Source: Candidatus Latescibacterota bacterium (GTDB lineage: Bacteria; Latescibacterota; 4484-107; B68-G9). From it: a DNA stretch of 11,844 bases. Below, piece after piece: positions 1-4,783 of the stretch. The stretch lies in NCBI GenBank assembly GCA_012961755.1, contig DTYS01000158.1, forward strand, positions 1 to 11,844. The letters are read 5' to 3'. How positions within the stretch are numbered: position 1 is the stretch's first letter; each line of letters opens with the position of its first letter. The position numbers were made by a program, and so were the translations under genes. The notes below the pieces were generated by a model. That model was given only the letters and a program-made list of their open reading frames with translations. It did no database searches and was not told where the DNA came from.

Positions 1-1794
1 CCCTCCCTTCGCCATGAGTTCCTCGTGCGAGCCTACCTCAACCAACCTACCTTCCTTGAGCACCAATATCAGGTCCGCCTTCCTGGCCGTGCTCATCCTA
101 TGGGTTATTATGAAACATGTCCTCCCGACCATGACCCTGTCCAGGGTCCTCTGTATCCTGGCCTCGGTCTCAGCGTCCAAAGCGGACATGCAGTCGTCGA
201 GGATGAGGACCGAAGGGTCGGTCAGGAGGGCCATGGCTATGGCCATCCTCTGCTTCTGACCTCCCGATAGGTTCGCCCCAGCCTCTTCGACCTCGCTCTC
301 GTACTTGTCCGGCAGGGACATTATGAAGTCGTGAAGGTCCGCTGTCTTCGCGGCCTCTACTATTTGGCTCGGTGTGGCGTCGGGCCTTCCGTAGGAGAGG
401 TTCTCGGCGATGGTCCCGGAGAAGAGGATGGGCTCCTGGGGCACCATCCTTATGTGCCTTCTGAGGGAGGAGAGCTTTATCTTCCTGAGGTCGTGTCCGT
501 CCAGAAGTATCCTGCCCTCGGTAGGGTCGTAGAGGCGGAGGAGGAGGTTGACGAGCGAGGTCTTCCCCGAGCCGGACGGCCCCACCAACGCCACTATGGT
601 CCCGGGGGAGACCTCAAAAGTTATGTCCTTGAGGGCATGGTCCTCAGCGCCCTCGTACTTGAGCCAGACGTGGTCGAAGACTATACGTCCATCGCATTTC
701 TTGAGATCTATCGCGTCGGGCTCGTCCTTTATAGTGACCTCCTCGTCCAGCAGGTTGAACACCCTCCTCAGGGCCACGGAAACCCACTGGACCATGGCGT
801 TCATGTTGGAGAGCCTCACTATGGGGGAAAACATCGAGCTTACATAAACCATGAACTGTGCAAAGGTCCCGTAGGAAAGTTCCCCTGCCTGTATCTTCCT
901 CGCCCCCAAGTAAAATATGGCCTGCGTCCCCAACACGCTTATTATCCCGGAGGTTGCCCCGAGGGTGTTACCGAGGACCGTCCTTTTGATGAGCAACCTG
1001 GTAACTTCCGCGGCCTTATGGAAGAACCTCCTCCTCTCCTTGGCCTCCTGGGCGAAGGACTTCACGACCCTTATCCCCGATATGGCCTGGCTCGCCACCG
1101 CGTACATCTCGGAGTTCCTCTCCCTCTGGGCCCTGTTTATGGGACGTACCCTGTTCCGGTAGAGCCTGTACGCCACGCCGTAGAATGGTAGGGTGGCCAA
1201 GGCCACCGCGGAAAGTGCAGGGTCCAGACGCACCAGGAGAACAACCCCCACAGCCAACATGCCCAAGTTCTGGACGAGCTGGACGAACACGTTGGAGACG
1301 CTGTACTGGATTATGTCGACATCGTCGAAGACCCTGGCCATTATCTTGCCTATCTGTTGACGATCGTAGAAGGACATCTGTATACGCTGGAGCTTATCGT
1401 ATAGCTGTTGGCGGAGCGTGAAGACGAGCCTCTGTCCGACGTAGGTGATGTTGTAGGAGTAGAGCCATCTGAAACCTGCAAGCGCGAGCCTTATGATGAC
1501 GTAGGCCAGGAACATCCACCCCAAAAGCCTCATCCTCTCCGAGACGGGCCTGTGGGCCGTGGGCGAGGGAGCTCCACCTTCCGACACTTGTTGGGTGTGT
1601 GGGCGAAGTTCCAATACTTTATCTATCATAATCTTAGTCATAAAACCGAACACATAGGTAGAAAGCGATAGTCCGAAGGCCATGGTCAGTACAAGGAGCA
1701 TCCTGGCCCAATATCTTAACAGATACCCCCTCACCAACCTCGCGGTCTGACGGATGGACTCCCTGAACTTTATGCGTTCCCTTTCCTCGGCCAT
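1..1794 (-). CDS. ABC exporter half-transporter with degenerate ATP site (3' end off the window)
   Basis: This is a membrane-spanning ABC half-exporter: an N-terminal six-helix transmembrane domain (about residues 25-330) fused to a C-terminal nucleotide-binding domain. The start is ATG at 1794, with SD AGGAGGGG just upstream, and the frame stays open through 598 codons to base 1. By comparison with its neighbour, about 15-25 C-terminal residues are missing. Visible motifs are Walker A GPSGSGKTS (near residue 405), Q-loop (MVPQEP), canonical signature LSGGQKQR, Walker B VLILDDCMSALD and H-loop (IITHRMST). The usual catalytic Glu after Walker B is Asp (about residue 534, codon 193-195). This is the hallmark of the degenerate-site subunit in heterodimeric exporters such as TM287/288 and BmrCD. 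A long hydrophilic loop rich in Pro and Ser (about residues 62-90) lies between the first two helices. It is co-transcribed with the upstream half-transporter, 9 bases away. The substrate cannot be read from the sequence; drug or lipid export is typical of the class. Confidence 0.93.
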   Translation of the reverse strand, partial: MAEERERIKFRESIRQTARLVRGYLLRYWARMLLVLTMAFGLSLSTYVFGFMTKIMIDKVLELRPHTQQVSEGGAPSPTAHRPVSERMRLLGWMFLAYVIIRLALAGFRWLYSYNITYVGQRLVFTLRQQLYDKLQRIQMSFYDRQQIGKIMARVFDDVDIIQYSVSNVFVQLVQNLGMLAVGVVLLVRLDPALSAVALATLPFYGVAYRLYRNRVRPINRAQRERNSEMYAVASQAISGIRVVKSFAQEAKERRRFFHKAAEVTRLLIKRTVLGNTLGATSGIISVLGTQAIFYLGARKIQAGELSYGTFAQFMVYVSSMFSPIVRLSNMNAMVQWVSVALRRVFNLLDEEVTIKDEPDAIDLKKCDGRIVFDHVWLKYEGAEDHALKDITFEVSPGTIVALVGPSGSGKTSLVNLLLRLYDPTEGRILLDGHDLRKIKLSSLRRHIRMVPQEPILFSGTIAENLSYGRPDATPSQIVEAAKTADLHDFIMSLPDKYESEVEEAGANLSGGQKQRMAIAMALLTDPSVLILDDCMSALDAETEARIQRTLDRVMVGRTCFIITHRMSTARKADLILVLKEGRLVEVGSHEELMAKGG

Positions 1795-1797
1795 ATT

Positions 1798-1805
1798 CCC
1801 CTCCT
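1798..1805 (-). promoter_or_regulatory. Strong Shine-Dalgarno overlapping the upstream stop codon
   Basis: Read on the minus strand, AGGAGGGG lies 3 bases before the ATG at 1794, and it shares bases with the TAG stop (1804-1806) of the upstream ABC gene. This arrangement predicts translational coupling, which would help keep the two exporter subunits in equal amounts. It also fixes the start codon of the downstream subunit. Confidence 0.7.
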
Positions 1806-3570
1806 AAGCTGCCCAGCGTGCCCTATCCTGGACGAGGAACTGTTGTTCGTAAAGTTTGCTGTAGAGGCCTCCCTCTTTCTCTAAGAGCTCCTTGTGGGTT
1901 CCCATCTCTACTATCCTTCCCTTGTCCATGACTACTATGAGGTCGGCCCCGATCACGGTGGAGAGCCTGTGGGCTATTATGAAGCACGTCCTCCCCTTCA
2001 TGACGTTCTCTAAGGCCCTCTGGATGAGAGCTTCGGACTGGGTGTCCAGGGCGCTCGTGGCCTCGTCCAATGTGAGGATAGCAGGATCTGCGGCCACGGC
2101 CCTGGCTATGCAGAGCCTCTGCTTCTCCCCCAAGGAGAGGACCACGCCCTCGCCCCCTATCTTGGCGTCGTACCCTCCAGGCTTGGAGAGGATAGTCTCA
2201 TGGATCTCAGCTATCTTGGCGGCCTTTACGACCTGCTCTTCGGTCGCATCCGGTATCCCGTAGGCTATGTTCTCCCTTATCGTGAGCCCATTGAACAGGA
2301 CCGAGTCCTGAAGTACCTGGCCTATCTGAAGCCTGAGGGAGCGAAGGTCTACCTTCGTGATGTCGTAACCGTCTACGAGGATGCGGCCCCTCGTGGGCTC
2401 GTAGAAGCGCAGGAGGAGGCTTGTAAGGGTGGTCTTCCCGCATCCGGTGTGCCCTACGAACGCTACCTTCATGCCAGGTTGTACCTCCAGATTTATCCCC
2501 CTGAGCACGGGCTCTCCAGGTACATATTCGAACCATACGTCCTCGAACCTCACGTGGCCCTTGATGGGAGGAAGCTTCGTGCCCTTCCTGGGTTCCTCCC
2601 CTACCCCGTATATCTCAAATATACGCTCGACCGAGACCAATGTCTGCTCTATCATGTTGGCTATGTTCGAGAACTGGAGGATGGGTCCGAGGACCCGGGC
2701 CACGTACATCATGAACGCGGCCACGGTGCCGTACGTAAGCTCCCCCTTGAGTACGAGGTAGCACCCGGCTACGAATATGAAGGTATTGCCGAGACCATCT
2801 ATAAGGGTTGAAAGCCCGCCGAACGTGGCGCCCAGGGCGGTGTTCTCCATAGTGAGCCCGAGGGCCTGGACCGTGGTGGACGTGAAGTGGCGGGTCTCCT
2901 CCTCTTCCTTTGAGTAGGTCCTTACAAGCTTCGTGCCCCATATCCTCTCGTACAGTTGGTCGTATATCTGGTCCCACTTCCGCCTTATCACCTTCGTCTT
3001 GTAACGCATCCTCTTAACGAAGAACCTGTAGTTGAGCCAGTGTAGGGGAAGGACGAGGAAGGCCAAGAGGGAGAGCTTCCACGAGAAGTAGAATATGAAG
3101 AATATACCTATGAGGAACGAGATCAGGTTGTTGACTATGGATACGGTGTTCCAGGTGACCATGTTCTGTACTATGGCCGTGTCCCTCATGAGGCGGGATA
3201 TGAGCTTCCCTGTGCCCATCTCCTCGAACTCCCTCAGTGGAAGGTGGAGGATGTGACCGAAGAGCTTCCGCCTTATGCCCAACACTAACTTCTGGCCAAC
3301 GTAAGCTATAAGGTAATTGTCCCAAAAGCTTATGAGGTAGGAGAGGAGCGGGATCCCCGTCTGGGCCAACACCACCGCGACGAGAAACTGCCACTGATCC
3401 CCGGTTATCACATGGTCTATGAAGAACCGGGATATGAGGGGGGGCACCTGGGCTATGAGGTTGATGACCACGGCAAGCCCGACGGCTGTGAAAAGCCTCC
3501 CCTTGAAGGGGCGGATGAACTCCCAGAGCTTACGAAGGTTCTCACTCCTCTTGAGTTTTTCCTCCGTCAT
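1804..3570 (-). CDS. ABC exporter half-transporter, catalytically complete Walker B
   Basis: This 588-residue protein is full length for a type IV ABC half-exporter. The transmembrane domain spans about residues 20-320 and the nucleotide-binding domain about 338-588. Motifs: Walker A GHTGCGKTT (373-381), Q-loop (VLQDSVLF), Walker B ILTLDEATSALD with catalytic Glu503, D-loop, and H-loop His534 (IIAHRLST). The signature motif is aberrant: LSLGEKQ (478-484) instead of LSGGQ. In a dimer, this signature faces the Walker A/B of the partner subunit, which itself has Asp for Glu. The two defects therefore fall in the same composite site, leaving the other site canonical. This is inferred from the known geometry of heterodimeric exporters. 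SD AGGGGA (3584-3579 on the minus strand) precedes the ATG by 8 bases. The gene is preceded by a structured leader containing a terminator-like hairpin. Its stop overlaps the SD of the next gene. Confidence 0.95.
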   Translation of the reverse strand: MTEEKLKRSENLRKLWEFIRPFKGRLFTAVGLAVVINLIAQVPPLISRFFIDHVITGDQWQFLVAVVLAQTGIPLLSYLISFWDNYLIAYVGQKLVLGIRRKLFGHILHLPLREFEEMGTGKLISRLMRDTAIVQNMVTWNTVSIVNNLISFLIGIFFIFYFSWKLSLLAFLVLPLHWLNYRFFVKRMRYKTKVIRRKWDQIYDQLYERIWGTKLVRTYSKEEEETRHFTSTTVQALGLTMENTALGATFGGLSTLIDGLGNTFIFVAGCYLVLKGELTYGTVAAFMMYVARVLGPILQFSNIANMIEQTLVSVERIFEIYGVGEEPRKGTKLPPIKGHVRFEDVWFEYVPGEPVLRGINLEVQPGMKVAFVGHTGCGKTTLTSLLLRFYEPTRGRILVDGYDITKVDLRSLRLQIGQVLQDSVLFNGLTIRENIAYGIPDATEEQVVKAAKIAEIHETILSKPGGYDAKIGGEGVVLSLGEKQRLCIARAVAADPAILTLDEATSALDTQSEALIQRALENVMKGRTCFIIAHRLSTVIGADLIVVMDKGRIVEMGTHKELLEKEGGLYSKLYEQQFLVQDRARWAA

Positions 3571-3582
3571 AGAATAAATCCC

Positions 3583-3633
3583 CTAATAAAAAAGAGTGGA
3601 AGGCCGGAAGATCTCCGACTCAGCTCCACTCAT
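3583..3633 (-). CDS. Candidate leader ORF B, 16 residues, spanning the terminator hairpin
   Basis: On the minus strand ATG at 3633 opens a 16-codon frame (MSGAESEIFRPSTLFY) ending in TAG at 3585-3583. Its ATG overlaps the stop of leader ORF A as ATGA. Its stop overlaps the SD of the ABC gene, whose ATG begins 12 bases later. It has no SD of its own, so translation would depend on coupling from ORF A. A ribosome on it would melt the terminator-like hairpin at 3594-3631. The frame may be chance at this length; the chained arrangement is the main support. Confidence 0.3.
   Translation of the reverse strand: MSGAESEIFRPSTLFY
3588..3631 (-). terminator. Intrinsic-terminator-like hairpin in the ABC operon leader
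   Basis: On the minus strand a 7-bp perfect stem, GAGTGGA (3631-3625) with TCCACTC (3600-3594), encloses 24 bases that hold an inner CGGA/TCCG hairpin. It is followed directly by six T (3593-3588) and then ATT. It ends only 17 bases before the ABC start codon, leaving no room for a promoter between the two. It therefore either attenuates the exporter operon or is a leaky terminator of the PorV-like gene. The stem is short and its folding energy was not computed. Confidence 0.6.
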
Positions 3634-3653
3634 AGGACAAAGGGAGGGATCAT
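3630..3653 (-). CDS. Candidate leader ORF A, 7 residues (MIPPFVL)
   Basis: On the minus strand ATG at 3653 is preceded by AGAGGG with a 4-base gap and opens MIPPFVL, stopping at TGA (3632-3630). The TGA overlaps the ATG of leader ORF B. Its SD and ATG sit in the 5' arm and the loop of a 7-bp hairpin (3644-3662), so its translation could be structure-controlled. The Pro-Pro pair is a known type of slow translation step. A ribosome paused at its end would cover the 5' arm of the terminator hairpin that begins at 3631. At seven codons the ORF itself is weak evidence; the geometry is what suggests a leader peptide. Confidence 0.3.
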   Translation of the reverse strand: MIPPFVL

Positions 3654-3676
3654 CTATCCCTCTTCAAACGATGATC
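3644..3676 (-). repeat. Overlapping inverted repeats (mutually exclusive hairpins) in the ABC leader
   Basis: Two perfect 7-bp inverted repeats overlap here. GAGGGAT (3662-3656) pairs with ATCCCTC (3650-3644) across a 5-base loop. GATCATC (3676-3670) pairs with GATGATC (3654-3648) across a 15-base loop. They share bases 3650-3648, so the RNA can form only one complete stem at a time. The first hides the SD of leader ORF A, and the second hides its start codon. This is consistent with a switchable leader, although short repeats can occur by chance. Confidence 0.45.
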
Positions 3677-3720
3677 TTACACTTTCCCTTCCTCACATGG
3701 ACACTGGATCTCCACCTTAC

Positions 3721-3749
3721 AAGATAAAAGATCGCCGCTTCGAAGTCAA
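3721..3749 (-). promoter_or_regulatory. Promoter of the ABC exporter operon (TTGACT-17-TATCTT)
   Basis: On the minus strand the -35 TTGACT (3749-3744) and -10 TATCTT (3726-3721) are separated by 17 bases. The predicted start of transcription is near 3714, giving a leader of about 140 nt. The -35 overlaps the stop codon of the PorV-like gene. The extended blocks AATCCCCTTGACTT (3756-3743) and TATCTTGT recur with the same 16-base interval at the PorV-gene promoter. That repetition is the strongest evidence that both are real. Confidence 0.65.
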
Positions 3750-4639
3750 GGGGATTCGACCTTGATCGATTTCACCTGGAGCGAGATCCTGTGCGTTCCC
3801 CCCAAGGTCCTGTTCGCAAGGAAGGCGTAGTCCGCCCTGAACCATCGGAAGGAGATCCCCGCCCCTGCGGTGAGGCCGGTGCTGTCCCATCCGAGCCTGA
3901 GGGCTACACGGTCGGCATACATGTACTCCATCCCCCCCTTGAACTTCCTCCCGTACGATACGCTTAGCGACCATAGGCCATGAAGGAGGTTCCTCCGGTA
4001 AGATGCGCCCACGTCCAAGGAAGGCCCTATCCTATCCTTTGCCCCGGAATCCCAGAACACCGGAGTCCCAAATATGTCGTGCAGGCAGACCCCCACCCTG
4101 AGACCTCCCCTGAAGTACAGCACTCCTATATCCAGTCCGACCCCCCAAGCGGTGTGCTCCCAGAGCCTGCGGTGGACGAGCTTGAAGCTCCCACCCAGGG
4201 CCAACCTTCCCGGGGATAGGGCCGAGGAGATGAGGAGGACGTAATCCCCGCTTCCCACCTCCCTGAGGACATAGGGCCTGTTCTCGAAGCTTAAGGTGTC
4301 CGCCGTGTCCCTCAGTGCGGTGAACTTTATCCCCTCGGTCCCCGTTCTGAGGAGGGACATCCCCGCCCCCCAGCCTCTCCGGGAGAAGGATGCCCCTACG
4401 AAGTCGTTGCGCACCAGACCTGCGAACCTTTCGGAATGCATGAACCCTAAGGTGGTCCCCTCCCCTAAGACGAGACCTGCGGGGTTCCAGTACCCTGCCT
4501 CGGGCCCCTCCGCCACCGCGACGTACGCGCTTCCCATCCCGAGCGGCCTTGCTCCAACCCCGAGTTCTAAAAAAGCCCCAGCGTAATCCGAGGCCGCACG
4601 GGGCCCCGAAGTCACGAACATAAGCATCAGAACGAACAT
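3746..4639 (-). CDS. PorV/PorQ (UPF0164)-like outer-membrane beta-barrel protein
   Basis: The 297-residue product carries the family's N-terminal fingerprint after a signal sequence: LGVGARPLGMGSAYVAVAEG (26-45), then the conserved YWNPAGL (50-56). The rest alternates short beta strands and turns, ending in the family-typical DYAF and LGGTHRISL strands, as expected of a FadL-like or PorV barrel. PorV anchors cargo for type IX secretion in Bacteroidetes, but many FCB members of the family have no known role. No secretion component is visible here, so no T9SS function is assigned. The signal peptide (about residues 1-16) is unusually short and lacks N-terminal positive charges. An in-frame TAG lies two codons upstream, so no longer start exists. 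SD GAGGG is only 2 bases from the ATG, which predicts modest initiation. The gene has its own promoter at 4679-4707 and diverges from the right-hand operon. Confidence 0.85.
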   Translation of the reverse strand: MFVLMLMFVTSGPRAASDYAGAFLELGVGARPLGMGSAYVAVAEGPEAGYWNPAGLVLGEGTTLGFMHSERFAGLVRNDFVGASFSRRGWGAGMSLLRTGTEGIKFTALRDTADTLSFENRPYVLREVGSGDYVLLISSALSPGRLALGGSFKLVHRRLWEHTAWGVGLDIGVLYFRGGLRVGVCLHDIFGTPVFWDSGAKDRIGPSLDVGASYRRNLLHGLWSLSVSYGRKFKGGMEYMYADRVALRLGWDSTGLTAGAGISFRWFRADYAFLANRTLGGTHRISLQVKSIKVESP

Positions 4640-4678
4640 CGCCCTCTATACCTTAAGCGTATTCCACCTCCCGGGGAC

Positions 4679-4707
4679 AAGATAGACCTTCCGAGCTCAA
4701 AAGTCAA
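4679..4707 (-). promoter_or_regulatory. Promoter of the PorV-like gene (TTGACT-17-TATCTT)
   Basis: On the minus strand, -35 TTGACT (4707-4702) and -10 TATCTT (4684-4679) are 17 bases apart. The predicted transcription start is near 4672, about 33 bases before the ATG at 4639. The -35 lies in the left arm of the inverted repeat 4703-4733. The hexamers, spacer length and extended flanks match the ABC operon promoter. Confidence 0.65.
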
Positions 4708-4733
4708 GGGGATTTTCCTACGATTTCCTTGAC
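4703..4733. repeat. Inverted repeat joining two divergent -35 boxes
   Basis: GTCAAGG (4703-4709) and CCTTGAC (4727-4733) are perfect 7-bp inverted copies 17 bases apart. On the plus-strand RNA the stem could extend to 12 bp with wobble pairs. Each arm contains the -35 TTGAC of one divergent promoter. The symmetry may therefore simply be two back-to-back promoters, or it may also serve as a shared operator. Confidence 0.6.
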
Positions 4734-4757
4734 CGAGGGAGGTTTTTTGTTTATTTT
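4729..4757 (+). promoter_or_regulatory. Promoter of the six-gene rightward operon (TTGACC-17-TATTTT)
   Basis: -35 TTGACC (4729-4734, five of six consensus bases) and -10 TATTTT (4752-4757, four of six) are separated by 17 bases in a T-rich stretch. Transcription would begin near 4764, leaving a leader of about 20 bases that includes SD GGAGGGG (4775-4781). No comparable promoter was noticed before the later genes of the cluster, so this one may serve the whole operon. Confidence 0.55.
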
Positions 4758-4783
4758 TTAGCTTCACACCAACTGGAGGGGAT

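Noticed and set aside
331..1191. Long plus-strand open frame of 286 codons opposite the left ABC gene
   Set aside because: It is antisense to a clear ABC transporter. The translation is low in recognisable motifs and reflects GC-rich codon structure.
3743..4714. 14-bp direct repeats (AAGTCAAGGGGATT) flanking the PorV-like gene, as if left by a mobile element
   Set aside because: No transposase or terminal inverted repeats are present, and the match extends with fixed spacing into a -10 box, so a repeated promoter explains it better.
4703..4760. Hairpin followed by T-rich tract, resembling an intrinsic terminator on the plus strand
   Set aside because: No plus-strand gene ends upstream, the T-tract begins 9 bases after the stem, and both arms are better explained as -35 boxes of divergent promoters.
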